Part shown: positions 31,651 to 43,837 of the stretch, piece by piece
Position numbering within the stretch: position 1 is the stretch's first letter
How the letters are laid out: every line of letters starts with the position of its first letter
Assembly (NCBI RefSeq): GCF_024763615.1
Contig: NC_077224.1
Span: 72,674,712-72,738,711, forward strand
DNA from: Phlebotomus papatasi
Taxonomy: Eukaryota; Arthropoda; Insecta; Diptera; Psychodidae
Reading direction: 5' to 3'
Length of the DNA stretch: 64,000 bases
The notes under the pieces: generated by a model
Database searches by the model: none
What the model was told of the DNA's origin: nothing
Seen by the model: only the letters and a program-made list of their open reading frames with translations
Program-made: the position numbers and the translations under genes

Positions 31651-32399
31651 TGACTTTGAGGTTAGGTTTAGGTTAAGTTGTTCAACATAACCTCACAATT
31701 CAATCGTCTTTACTCCAGTCGTATTGAAATTGTTTTCTGGCCCTTTCAAATATTCGGACTTCAACTCAATAACCCTTATATTTTTATAGAAATATTTTAG
31801 GTTATCCGTTGTAATTGATTTTTTCCTATCAAATGACTGCAAGTGACTAATCAGTTTATTAATTTTTTTTAAGGTTGGAGGTTATATTGATAGTTCTAAC
31901 CTGACGTTTTAATTACGTTACATTAAGAATTATGAATTTTTTTTACTTGCTGAAATTCTAATTTCTACACCAAAATGCGTTAGTGGAATTTATTGAAAAT
32001 TCTAAGATTATGTTGTTTACCTTAACTTAACAAATTAATCACTTTCACACTAAAACTAAACGAAATACTCTTTTGTAACTTATTTATTCACTTGGAGAAA
32101 TTATAATTTGCTCGTTCTATCGCGTTTATCAACTTTTATGATTTTTTTAGGTTGAATTGTTGACCCTAACCTCACTTTAACCTCACATTTTAATTACATT
32201 GATTTAGAGAATTTTTTCATATCACTTACACTATTACTTTATTGGAATGTGTAAGATTATGCCGTTCACAATAACTTAATTTTTTAATTATTTCATGTCG
32301 AAGTAATAAAAAACCGACAAGTCAATTATTTTAATCCAGTTGGTAGCCAATTATAGGTTATGTTGTGTAGCATAACCTCACATTTCGGCCTATTTTGTA

Positions 32400-33481
32400 G
32401 GCTTTGCATGCCAATTACACTTTAAATTTCCTACAAAGGTCCAAGCTTATCTCATACCGTTACAGAAATTAACAAAAATGTTCAAAATCATGCGAAGTTC
32501 CACTACACGTGAAAGAATGTGTAAGAATTCTTGAGCACCGAAGAAAAAAAAATCTAACATAAGCACTGAAAGAAATGTGATGTAATTTCTTAACCTTTCG
32601 TCAACATAAATTTTCTTTTCTTTTCATTTTCCCTCTAAGAACTGCAGGAAAGTCCACACCTCTTGATTTAAAGAAAATCCCTGGCGTGACTGTTGGCTAT
32701 TTAAATCACATGAAATGATGTGAATTTCTTGCGATTTTAGTGGATAAATTCAATTATTAGTGGGATTGAAGTGATTGTATTTTCTCTCAGTTCCACATTC
32801 AATTCACTTTGAAGGTTAATAAAGATCAAAATGTTATTAATTGAAAGGTGAATGAGCTTCTAGCCATGCTTTCTTCAGTTAATCTCCGATCAATTTTGCC
32901 ATTGTGCCCGAATCTGATAGGATTAATCATTTTTGCTTCTAAGCTGAATTTGTCTATTTCTTTCACTTGAAAATTTAAACAGTGACAGACAAAAAGTGAC
33001 CTCTATCTTAATGGTTTTCACTCTAGTTTCGTCACAGACACTGATAACTCCTATCAGGCACGCGTATCGCAAAATTATAATCAGCAATTTCACAGTTATT
33101 GCATTTGCTAAAAGTCAAATAAAAATTTTGATTTAATCGCGGCTTTTTTCTCTGTTTGCAGAGTAATTAGTTAGAAGTGTGATTGCCAAGTACTTTCTGT
33201 AAGTACATATTTGTTTTGAAAGAAGAGAACTTTGCTTTAAACCTTACCCAATTTATATTGCCTAACCCACAAAAGCCACAATCATGAGATTATTATGGGA
33301 TTCGACATGGATTTAGTGATTAAAAGTTCAATTTCCTCTGTTGTTGGCGTTTGGTGGATTTTTTCTTTCAGCTTCGTAACTTGAAAGTCTTAGCTTAAAT
33401 GCATTATAGATCTGAATTTAAACGGCAAACGGTAAAGCTGGTTCTGCTGAATAGCTTTGACAGTTTACAGATGTGAATTGT
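32400..33481. other. AT-rich non-coding stretch
   Basis: No gene, RNA or clear repeat can be supported here. Confidence 0.45.
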
Positions 33482-33746
33482 GTGGCGCTGGTACACCTTT
33501 TAGATTAAAAAACATTCATGATATCCAAATTCACATTCTTTTTCTTCGCAAATTGTTTGCATAGGTCTATCCTATTCTTTCGCACTCTTCTTCTTCTTTT
33601 GAACGTCATACCAAATTCAATTTAGTTCAGTCGAATTTTGAGACAGAAAGGGTAGGATAGACTTGTGCAAACGTTTCGAGGAAGAAAGAAAAGTGAAATT
33701 TTATTTGATGAAATTTTCCTGATCTAAAAGATGTGCCGAACACATA
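33482..33746. mobile_element. Long-TIR MITE, ACACCTTTTAGAT family, copy 1
   Basis: The left arm GGTACACCTTTTAGATTA and right arm TTTTCCTGATCTAAAAGATG are inverted. Further in, TCCTATTCTTTCGCACTC pairs imperfectly with GACAGAAAGGGTAGGATAG. The arms exceed 100 bp. Related copies lie at 46800, 47393, 52345 and 52813. Non-coding. Confidence 0.75.
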
Positions 33747-34075
33747 ATGTCTATATTTGAAATTAACGGAAAAATATTACTCAGAGCGTGAGCGTACTAA
33801 GGTTCCGTTTTAAATATTTCGACTTTTGATCCATTATTCGATAACCTGAAAATTCTTGAGGGCAATCTCACTCACAAAAAATGATAGTCAAGTGATCATG
33901 TTTCAAACAGTTTTTGTAGAAAAAGTACAAATTTTTCGAACTTGTTAGTGGGTTACACGGTTTGCGAGCATTTCGTAAGTCCCCAGCACCAGTGGGAATT
34001 CTTAAATATTTGGAAACAATTTTAAGAAACATTTTATTCTGACTAGGTTAAGAATTTTTGACAACTGACAGACAG

Positions 34076-34933
34076 TAGGGGAGACTGGGGCAAAAAGTCT
34101 CAAATCGAAAATTTCAAAATTCAATATCTTCCAAGATAAATAAGGCCTTCTTCGATGTTGTATGTTTCTTAGACAAGAAATTTAGAAAATAAAAAATATC
34201 GAAATTTTTGGCCCTATTTTTGAAATATTTTCCTTGAAGAATATATCAATTATTACCTACTTATTATTCAAAATTTATGAACTGGTGGTTATTTCCTAAA
34301 TGATTTGGATTCTTTGAATACGAAGCCGCTATCTATTTTAGAATTTTACAAAGATTCTTTTCTCAAGAAATCTCTTTATTAAAAACGAGCACTTGGGGTA
34401 AAAAGTAACAAAAGGTATAGAGCAAAAATTAAGAAAAACCGAAGCAATTTTTGATGTCTCATGGCGAAAAGAAACGTCAATACCATGTGTCGCCGCTTAT
34501 TGTTTGCATTGGTCAAACGATTTGCAGTCTCTTGTGTGTTTTTTCTAAAATAACTTGAAAAGCGTTTTTCTCGTTCAGATAGAGAAAACAGTGTTTCACA
34601 AAGGTATATTGGAATTAATTTCCTGTGAAAATATGTCATCGAGGTATTTTTTTTTTAATTTACGGAAGCCCGTAACAAAACGAATCAAAATGTGATAATA
34701 TTCCATGCCTGATACTATTTGCCCCATAATTTTCGAGAATGGTCACAAAATTACCTTTCAGAAAACGGCTCGATAAATGTATTTCCTTACAAAATAGAGG
34801 AAAATGACTTTCACAAAGCTGTAGAGCGGTAAATTTCCTATAAGATTGCGTTATTTAGAAATTTCTGGGGCACTCGGGTAGTTTGTAAAAAATTAAATAT
34901 CCGTTTTGTGACTTTTTGCCCCAGTCTGCCCTA
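34076..34933. mobile_element. TAGGGGAGACTGGGGCAAAA-ended element (858 bp)
   Basis: The left end TAGGGGAGACTGGGGCAAAA and right end TTTTTGCCCCAGTCTGCCCTA are inverted. TTTGCCCCA / TGGGGTAAAAAGTA words recur inside. A short minus-strand frame is present without transposase features. It belongs to the TAGGG-ended superfamily. Confidence 0.8.
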
Positions 34934-34984
34934 CCCCAGAGAGCACCAACTGCTAACCGATTTCAATTGAGTTGAAAGCATACC

Positions 34985-35221
34985 TAAGGTAAAGTGCCCT
35001 CACTCGACCGGTTCCTCGACTCAAGCGGTAGAATTATTTATTCAATTTATTTATAGCTATTACTTGCTATTATATTTAGCGTATGATCTAACGTTAATAG
35101 GTCAATTATTCCATAAATAAATTGAATCAGTGACAATTTCATAGAAATTGACCATCAAACATTCAAAAATTGACCGACTGGTCGAGTCGAGGACACCGGT
35201 CGACTCGAGGGTACTTACCTA
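34985..35221. mobile_element. CGACCGGT-ended TIR element, complete copy
   Basis: The left arm TAAGGTAAAGTGCCCTCACTC then GACCGGTTCCTCGACTC, and the right arm GAGTCGAGGACACCGGTCGA then GGGTACTTACCTAA, form imperfect TIRs of about 45 bp. The interior is AT-rich and matches the partial copy at 31060-31400. Confidence 0.75.
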
Positions 35222-35384
35222 ATATATGTATTTCCAAATAAATTCTGCTAACCTTAAAACGACACTCGCGAGGCAGTGCCATTTCCAGGGGCATGAAATT
35301 TCCTATGAATCCCATATGTATCTAGCGCGCCGAAAAAACTTTTGGGTTCATTAGTTGTTTTCTGTCAGTGTAGAATGCATTAGC

Positions 35385-36270
35385 AAAAAATATAAATGTA
35401 ATCATAACTTTTGAATCCTTGTTACAAGATAAGTCAAATTTGACACAAAGTTACTTAGATGTATTGGCTCTAGATACGTGAAAACAATAATCCTAGAACA
35501 TAACGCTGGACTACTTAAAAAACTGATTTTTATTAATAATGCAAAAATAACCATTTCGTCGCCACTTTTTACCACTTTTCGCCAGTTTTGTAAAATTTGT
35601 AACCACTTCTCGCCACTCACTTGAAAAGAACCACACTCGGTTATTTTAGGCAATGCTATGAAAAGAATACATTCACCATTTCTCTTTCCTTGTGATCACT
35701 TTATTATTACTCTCTTTAAATGATTTTTCTTCACTTTTATTTGAGAAATCAAATTATGGGGCTTTTGCAGAAAGTAAACAATGCAGATTTGACAACTGAG
35801 AATGTACGAAGTGAAGTTAGCGTCGCCTATTGAAAAGATATGGCGACAGGTGGTAAAATCAATCCAGAATATTACCACTTCTCGCCATGCCTCATTTTTA
35901 TACAAAAATAATATAAAATGAAATATTAATTGACTAAATACAAATTTTATGTATATCACAAGTGCAATTAAATATTCAATAGACAAATTATTTACCCAAA
36001 TAGGTATTTTTGGCCTGATGAAAATTTGACGACACTTAGTACATTTGGTAAGAGATGTTGGATTCGATGCACTTGCTTAAAATATTGCTCTAAAAAGTGA
36101 TCAAAATCGTGAATCCAAAACGAATAATTATTATTTTTCGATTCTATGCGTAGAAGCAGAAACAATACAAAAAAATTGCGACTCATTTATTTCATAAATT
36201 GCGAAAAATAGCGATTTCAATGTAAGTGGCGAGAAGTGGGGCACTGGCGAGAACTGGTGATTCCACCCTA
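35385..36270. mobile_element. TAGGGTGGAAT-ended element (copy 2, inverted relative to 6254-7177)
   Basis: The reverse complement follows 6254-7177 from its TAGGGTGGAATCACC end through both small frames and the GGCGAGAAGTGG repeats, with only scattered changes. It loses similarity near 35385, about 50 bp before the expected other terminus, so one end is missing. The two copies lie about 28 kb apart in opposite orientations. Confidence 0.8.
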
Positions 36271-38400
36271 CGTAGTTTTGGAGATATCTTGTGAAATGTG
36301 TACGAAAACAGGGACAAATTTACACTAAAACCGGTTGTATTTTTCAGAGCTAATGTCACCCCCTTGGCCATTTCCATATATATGATTAGCACGTTTTTTC
36401 GAGAACTGTTGACCGATCAGCTGATCGACTCCGCAAAAATGTGCTGAAAACGCTGCTTTTTTTAACCTACCGTCCTCGACGGATAGCTGTAAAATTTAAA
36501 TTCAAAAGAAAACCGTAATTTTAAGTCCGTCTCAACTAAATGCCTTGTGAATTTATAAAAATTGAGCAGTCCCCAAAGTGAGATATTTCGCATTTGGCGA
36601 GCTTAAATTCAATATTGCTAACTTTGTGACTTGTTCTATAAATCTTCTTGATAGATTTGGCGGGAAATTGACAAGTGCTGACCTCGTAAGAAACATTTTG
36701 CGAAACTGAACATCTTTCGACTGAATTTCTGGGTGAAAGAGTGAAGGGGTTGGGCCAACACGCACAGTTTGTTAGATGAAAAAGACTGGTACATTTTTTT
36801 CATAAATTTTTTTTGTGCTCCTCATAGTCTTGTTTGCAGAAAATGTGTGTTGATGAATATAATTTTTCATGTGAGATACAACATAATTTCTCGTTAGAAA
36901 TTTACGATGGGCTTTTCTTGAGGAGATTGTCTACCAAATTGTGTGTGTGCGTTGTACATTATAAAATTAATGTGTAACTAGCATTTATAATGAATGAGCG
37001 ATATATAGTGGCAGAAGTGATGGCTTGTACGTTAGATTAGTTGGGTGATACAAAAGCCAGTTACTCTTAATATGAAATTTACCATCTGTTTTATGAATTA
37101 TGAATACACAATTATAAGCACAGAGAGGATAGACACTGGGTTCAATACATATTTCTTAAATCTCTCTTGTGGGCTTCTCTCGTGCAGGAATTAATCTTAT
37201 TAGAGTGAGATTATTTGGGACGAAAGCCGGGAGGATAATTTTCATCAAAATATTTCCTTCATTGCATCGCAAAATGTTTTTGCAAATAGTATTTATTTTG
37301 CTCCAGAGACTGTATTATAAATAAAATTAATGTGGCTGAAGATATTAAGCAAGATACATGAGTTTGTTTTCCCTTTTTTATCACAATTTCATATCACAAT
37401 CTTCTATTGCCATTATAAGACAGTCTTTTATGTCTTCCTCCTTCACAAACTCAATTTACCCTCAATCTGTCTAATTAATCTTGCTATTTGATGCACAAGC
37501 AACAAAATCAACTGTTAAAGCGTGAAATTGTATCACTATGACATGAGAATACAAGATATTAAAACAAATAGAGCCTACGGCGAAGGCAAAAAAAGACACG
37601 AATAACAACAATAGAACAGATTTTCATACGGAAAAGCAGAAGAAAAGCAAAAAAAAATCTACCGCCTATTTTAAGAACTTTGCATGCAAGAGCAAAATCT
37701 CAAATAATTTTCTCCCAAGCTCAAAAAGCATCGCAGAAAAATTTAATTATGAGCCAGAGAGTGTCAGACATATGAAAAGTGTCTGTTTGAATTTTCTGCA
37801 ATATCTCATGGGTTGATTCTTGAAGCCGTCAAAACACCATGAAAATTCCAGAAGCCCTCATCTGTGTCCCAATTAATATTAAATCTCAGAATTATCAAGT
37901 TTGAGAGGAAATCTTCGGACATGGAGTAAATGTTGCAGAAATAACACTCACATCATTCCCAAAATGTGCAATTTAATGTGGCTAAATGACCGTGTATTAT
38001 GTCACTTGTTATTAGTGGAGAGCAGAGTGTCACTTGCGATGAAAAAAAAAGACTGTTAAATTTTATTAAGCCACCAAATGGCCATAGAATGAGACGATAT
38101 ATTCGCAGTCTGATGTTTGCCAACTGCGCAAATAATCTCATGAACTGGGGTTGATTCTCTCTTGTATGCAAATGATGCAGAAGAGACCTTTTTTATGGCT
38201 TCTCAGAAGATCATTCTAACAGGAATAGAATCTTCATGAGTTTTTCCCATAGATCTCTAATCTTTCTCTCTGTTTGACCTCTGTGAACTTAATTCCAAAT
38301 TCGCGAAATTCAGCTAATCAATTAAGATGTTTGAAATATTTTTTCCTGTTCACTTTCCTATGGTTGAGGGGCTAACTACAGCAGGGCCAATTTGAAATTC
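36271..38400. other. Non-coding stretch
   Basis: An isolated GACCGATCAGCTGATCG palindrome occurs near 36413, related in wording to the GATCGGC family. The rest is AT-rich with no supported features. Confidence 0.45.
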
Positions 38401-40380
38401 TTAGTAGGAAAATAAAATTTATTTAAAATACTATATGAAATACCTGAATTCAAATCCAAACATTATTCTGTACTAAAGAAAAGAATATAATTAATTTAGT
38501 ACAGAAATATGCTAAACTTTTAATATAATTTTTAAATATTTAATAAATATAAAAATTTAAAATGCCAAATGAAATACCTGGATTCAAATTCAAACATTTT
38601 TTCTGTACTAAAAAAAAATATTATTCATTTAATACAGATGTCCTAAACTTGAAAAAAAGTTAAATAAATCAAGAGAGTTAAAACGAAAATATAACCAAGT
38701 ACAAAAAAGCAGAATCTTTCCGATTAATTAAAAAATATGTTTTTAATTAGAAAAGCAATGGGACTAATTTACGCGATCAGGACCAAAGATTTTTGTAGGA
38801 TAAGCAAGAAACTCTCCTTTGACAAAATTACATCAAGATTTCTTTGGTATTAAAATTTAATTTTGTACTAATTAATTTTTATTTTTTACTGACCAAGTAC
38901 ACTAGCTTTTCAATTTAGTACAGACATGTACTAGTTCAAACTTTTTTTTCTGTAGTAAAAAAATATCATTCATTTAGTACAGATGTCCTAAACTTAACTA
39001 AAAATGTGAAATAAATCAAGAGATGTAGTTAAAACATAAACACGGGCAAAATCTTTTCGATAAATAAAAAATATATTTTTAATTAGAAACGCAATGGAAC
39101 TAATTTACTTGATCAGGACCAAAGATTTTTGTAGGATAAGCAAGATACTCTCCTTTCCCAAAATTACATCAGGATTTCTTTGGTATTAAAATTTAATTTT
39201 GTACTAATTAATTTTTACTTTTTACTGACCAAGTATACTAGCTTTTCAATTTAGTACAGACATGTACTAATTTTGAAATATTAAGGAAGTAAAGCATATT
39301 AAAGAATTGCAAAATATTAAAGAAATTAAGAAATATAAACATAAAAATCATAGAAAAAACGTGGTACTCCTAGACTTAAATAAAGAAAAATCTATAAATT
39401 TATTGAAGCAGGAAGGCTTTCAGAATACGCACACACTGGTTTCGAACACTTCATATTTTTCCAATTTTAATGAATCTGACCTATATATGGCATATTTTAA
39501 TAGTTAATCTTAATTCACACATTTCCTGAAAAAATATGCCAATATAAATATGAAGTGTTAAATTTACAAAGGTAAAAAATAAATTAATTATGAAAAATTA
39601 AATTTGGTAGTAAAACTGAATTAAATATTTTACAGTTTGCTTTATTTTACCTTCAAAGGTATGTAAAAAAATTATTTTCTTCCTGATGGACGATCGACTC
39701 GTTCTCAAATGATGAAATACGTAAATATCCTAAACCTAAACATTGTTCCAAAATGCATTGAGCTTGATACAAAAAAAAGATTCTCATTTTAAATTTAAAA
39801 AAGAACTATTGGAATTAAATTGATTTTTTTCTAGTCGTTTCCTTAGTATACGTTCTTGATAATCAATACCATTTTATTTCAATAATTTTCATTAAAAAAA
39901 AACTATTTTAGTACATGTACTAATGTAGTTTTTTCCTTTTTTAATTGATTTTGGAATATTTTAATATCACATTCCTAAACACTTCTTTTTAATAAAGTAA
40001 AAGCATTAAAAAGAAATAAATTAATAACTTAATAAGAATTTCACTTTTAGTATAATAAAATCAATAAACCGAGAACCGTAAAATTTACGTTTTTTTTTAA
40101 TAAAGTTAGGGCTATGAGACCAAATCTTCAGTTCTTTTTTTTAGTAATAAATTAAGGAACTATTAATCTTAGTAGTAAATCTCATATTTGTATAATCACC
40201 CGTGTATTCTAATTTAGAACAAGTACTAATAATTTATAATTGGGTTATTTTGTTTGATAATAATAACAAGACAGGTAATTCTTTAATAGAAATAGTTAGA
40301 ACTTGGCGGTTAATGCGATTCAGCCTTTGCGTAAAATGTACAGTATTTTAGAACATGTACTAATTTCGTGATTTTCAGTT
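38400..40380. repeat. TTTAGTACA repeat field with a 347-bp tandem duplication
   Basis: Two direct units about 347 bp apart (starting near 38601 and 38948) share CCAAAGATTTTTGTAGGATA, TCAGGACC, AGATTTCTTTGGTATTAA-like words and TAGTACAGACATGTACTA. A shorter repeat (period about 132 bp, GAAATACCTG-ATTCAAAT) precedes them at 38440-38600. The palindromic word TTTAGTACATGTACTAA or relatives reappears at about 39905, 40210 and 40349. Non-coding; it looks like an old satellite-type or nested element field. Confidence 0.7.
39412..39567. mobile_element. GGCTTTCAGNATNCGCACACAC family MITE, copy A (decayed)
   Basis: The left arm GAAGGCTTTCAGAATACGCA...TTCGAACACTTCATATTT is mirrored internally by AAATATGAAGTGTT. 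The outer right arm is lost. Better copies are at 60462-60620 and 55770-55999. Confidence 0.55.
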
Positions 40381-42330
40381 GAAAAATTCCGAGAAATATG
40401 TTGAAATCGAACACTTCTCTGCCTTTCTTATCCAATCTTTTCCCTTAAGATGATTAAGACTAAATTTGCATTGGTCCAACTCTGCTTCAAATTTCTAAGC
40501 CCCCTGAATGATCTACGCTTGCGAAATGCGCCTGGTTGTCATTAGCACTAATAGAAATTAGTGTGAGCAAAAGAGAAACATTGTGGTGTTGATAGGTATC
40601 GAATGAGCTACCTCAAAAGATTGCGAGCGCGAAATTTCAGGTGAATTGAGGAAGTTGAGAAGAACAAGCATAAGATTGTGACGCAATAGTTTGATTTTTT
40701 CGTAAGAGAGCAAACAACTCAAATGTGCCAAGAAGTTTTTTATGGAATGTCTTTTATAGGTGTGTGAGTGGTATTTGGATCAAAGCCAGGTGTTGAGGAA
40801 GAAAATAAAATACATTTTGGAGGTGCAAAGTAGGTGTTTAGAATATTGCAAAAAAAAAGATGATATTATATAGGTAGTTTGATTGGGAATCACGGTGTGG
40901 CCAACGTGAAGTCATCGATGAAGTCATCCTGGGAGTGACTGGTAGAGCAATTTTATCTGGTTTAATTTATAACACTGGCCCCAAACATTCAATTGGAATA
41001 TTCAGTCCAATTGTCGCCTTTGGTGACAGAGACACATTTTGCATCGTTGCCGAGAATAGAATCGCAATATCGGGATTGATACACTGCATTATGGGCACAT
41101 TAAAACGGGATAAGGGGCAGGAAGATGATAGAGATTGTAAACCAGATGGAGAGATACTGTGCCAGTCTGTTTGCATTATTCATCAGAATCTGCGTATACG
41201 ATCTCTGGGATGGAAATTTGCTATGGTTTTGCACATTAAACACAGCAGAAAATAGATACAAGAAGTTGGTACTTTTGTTACAAACTAACACCGCTAAGAA
41301 AGTCATAAAGGAGGATGCACCTTAAGACAGGTGCAATTTATAAAATTGTCAAATAAAATTAATTGCAGTGTGTGTGAGGTAAAAATTTGAATTTTAAATT
41401 ACTCTCATGTGCCAGACAATATCGGAACTTGATCTTTTTCACGGTGAACAACTTCGGAGATCGCTATGTTTTTGCTCCTCCTGCTACTGATCTTCACGTG
41501 AAGATCGTAGCAAATACAATTTGTTTATTCACCCACACGATCGCGTGGTTGAGTTTATTCAAGAAGCTTTGCATATGACGAAATTAAACCTGGGCCAATA
41601 CAGTTGTTGAATGGTGAAGTGCTGTGTTTTGGATTAGAGATGGGCTTTCAAAGATTTGCTCAATTGTTTGGGATTTTAATGGACTCGCCCACTTTTTAAT
41701 AAATTGACTTTCATTTGTTTAAATTAATAGACTTGCCCAGGAATAGGAATTGGCCTGTTCACTGACATTTAACGAAATTGAACGTGCCTAATAATACAAA
41801 GGATTTTAAATTAATCCACCATTACTTGAAATGAAATTTTTTGGTTTACTACATCGGGTACTACATACGGTTTTACGTATAAAGAATTCTAATAATAGGA
41901 TTTGAGAACAACGCTTTCATAAGTAAAATTGACATAATCAGGAATGGAAAATAATTTTACAATATGAACAGAAAATGAATATAGATTTGCTAGGTTTTTC
42001 GAAAACCGAAGTGATAAAATTTATTTTTGTGAACTTTTTTTTAAAGTAAATTCTACGTTAACGAAAATTTCATCAATTTGAGAGATTGCATTTAAATCTA
42101 AATTAATTTCCTAATTTTAACTTAAAGTTTTCTTTAAATATAAATTTAATTTGGTAGGAACAAAAATATACTTGTCTATTTACGTTTAGTTCGCTTTTAG
42201 AGAGCTCAACAACTATAACAATATCTTTTTAACTTGAGCTTAATCATTAAGTTTCATTCATAAATATATAGTTCAGTTTTCGTGTCATCAAAGAATTAGC
42301 ACAAAGTGTAAATAAACATGAGAAGTGAAT
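40381..42330. other. Non-coding stretch
   Basis: Short overlapping frames on both strands near 40935-41325 lack splice context or protein features and are treated as chance. No repeat was recognised. Confidence 0.45.
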
Positions 42331-42339
42331 GATTCGTAA

Positions 42340-42410
42340 GCGACAGATCGACCGTTGATCAACTAATCAGCGGATCGGCAGCCTAAGTGAACCATAAGTA
42401 GCAGTGGCGC
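42340..42410. repeat. GATCGGC/GTGAACCATAAGT fragment
   Basis: CAGATCGACCGTTGATCA, GCGGATCGGCAG and GTGAACCATAAGTAGCAG match the right arm of the 26447-26660 element in order, so this is a second, partial copy. Confidence 0.55.
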
Positions 42411-42800
42411 TGCCAAAAACTCTATAACCAAAATCCCGAATGGGTTCTAATACCAGAAATCCAAAATCCCAAATGAGCCAAAGTCCCGAAAAGCCAAAAT
42501 CCCGAATAGGTCGAAACCGTCGAAGCCCTGAATGGGTTGTAATACCAAAAAACCAAAATCCTGAACGCCAAAATTCCGGAAACCGAAATTCTGAATCCTG
42601 AAAGGAACGATATTTTACGGAGGATTATTTGAAATAATTTCCCAAAACTTAGAACATTACCCTTTGACTTTAGCAAGAGCGGCTGCAAATCGTGAAAGAA
42701 GTTATGATACTTTTAAGAATCCGGAACTTTGGCCTTTCAGGATTATGGATTTTTGGAACTAAGCCTTCGGGTTTTTGGCTTTCGGTAAAGTTTAACTGCT
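42410..42800. repeat. Dispersed CCAAAATCCCGAAT / TTTTGG repeat (copy 2)
   Basis: The left half is made of degenerate CCAAAATCCCGAA(T) units. The right half, after AATTTCCCAAAACTTAG and ATGATACTTTTAAGAATCCG, contains the inverted wording CTTTCGGG / TTTTTGG. It matches copy 1 (175-700) in order and orientation but lacks the retroelement inserted there. Confidence 0.65.
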
Positions 42801-42864
42801 TTATCATTATGTAGAGTAAAATAAGCTAACTGAAAATTAAATCTAATCCTGAACTTTAAGATTG

Positions 42865-42990
42865 CCTCTCCGTTTCAGATAGCAAGAGAACAGGAAGAGC
42901 ACGAAGATGTACAAGATCGTACACTCTGTCTAGAGAATATTCTTCGTTCTCTTTTTCTTTTGGTTATCTAAAACAGTGAAGAAATCTTGA
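42865..42990. repeat. Internal fragment of the TAGGGTAA MITE family
   Basis: CCGTTTCAGATAGCAAGAGA and TTTTGGTTATCTAAAACAGTG form an inverted pair like the inner arms of 56154-56374. The TAGGG termini are missing. Confidence 0.5.
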
Positions 42991-43162
42991 AAATTCGGGA
43001 TTTTGAGACCGAATTCATGATCTTGCCTGGAAATGCAACAGACCTGACTCCGAAAACATTCTAGATTCTAGACATAGGTAAGTAATAAGAGAGCTGAAAA
43101 GCTAGAGTAGATGTCCTAAACTTGATACTCGGGTATGGCCTCCAGAATGCGAGAAATTCTCC

Positions 43163-43504
43163 TCAAACTGGAGTATTTCTGCGCAATTTATGTACATATA
43201 CGAGCGATTTATCCATTGAAAATGAATGACTAAATATCGAATGAAATTTCTTGTAAAATACTTGTGCTGTACCTATTAATGGGCAATTTGTCCGGGATCC
43301 TACCTCCCTAGTCTTTGGCTTTGGCTTGCCCCGCCTCGAGTGAATAAAATTGAATAGATTCCTGCGCCATACAAAGAAAATATGCTTATTTGCTTTGAAA
43401 AATGGTGAATGGTAGATTCTCCAGTATGTGATTGCGTCACGGCACTTCAAACGATGAATCACATCGTTAATGACTGCCCCAGAAGATGCTTTATGGGTGG
43501 ACAT
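43163..43504 (-). other. Open frame of unknown status (113 codons)
   Basis: An uninterrupted minus-strand frame with mixed composition (Arg/Lys-rich centre SRRGKPKPKTREVG). It has no recognised domain, no convincing acceptor/donor pair and no paralogue in the window. It may be a fragment of a retroelement or chance. It is listed because it is longer than most chance frames here. Confidence 0.2.
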
Positions 43505-43697
43505 GGTCCGCTAGACTGTTTGTCTCCAGGGGTCCATGTTTACATAAAAATATTATATTGAAGTTTATGATAACTCAGAAAGGTTATCTGTTTTTTTTTT
43601 TTAATTCTATGTCGTTTATATTTTTTTGTTTTCGTCATACGAAAACACAAGGCGAGCTAAAATCGCTAAAAGCAAAATATTCAAATTATGTCTAGTT

Positions 43698-43827
43698 TAA
43701 AGGTGTGCAAGAACCGTTTGAAACCGTATATACGTCAAAATAAGTTTGTTCAGGCAGCGTTTTGACCATTTACGTATAAGTTTCATTTGATGTTTATTCG
43801 ATTTCAAACCGTTCTTGCACTCCTCTG
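43698..43827. mobile_element. hAT-like MITE (130 bp) with 8-bp target duplication
   Basis: The ends TAAAGGTGTGCAAGAACCG and CAGAGGAGTGCAAGAACGG (reverse complement of the right end) align over about 26 bp. Both sides are flanked by GTCTAGTT (43690-43697 and 43828-43835), an exact 8-bp duplication, as expected for hAT. Non-coding. Confidence 0.85.
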
Positions 43828-43837
43828 GTCTAGTTTA

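Larger units (their letters stand above)
31020..32400. repeat. Dispersed AGGTTATG hairpin repeats
   Basis: Five places carry inverted AGGTTA / TAACCT pairs, commonly followed by CACATT: about 31028-31057, 31660-31697, 31873-31907, 32148-32198 and 32354-32376. The best preserved reads AGGTTATGTTGTGTAGCATA followed by ACCTCACATTT. The spacing is irregular. They may be short foldback MITEs that inserted into each other. Confidence 0.55.

Noticed and set aside
31368..31676. 102-codon frame rich in Gly/Thr/Arg
   Set aside because: Translation of a degenerate 33-bp minisatellite.
31650..31680. TTAGG-type telomeric repeat
   Set aside because: Only two or three loose copies within a hairpin; flies lack TTAGG telomeres.
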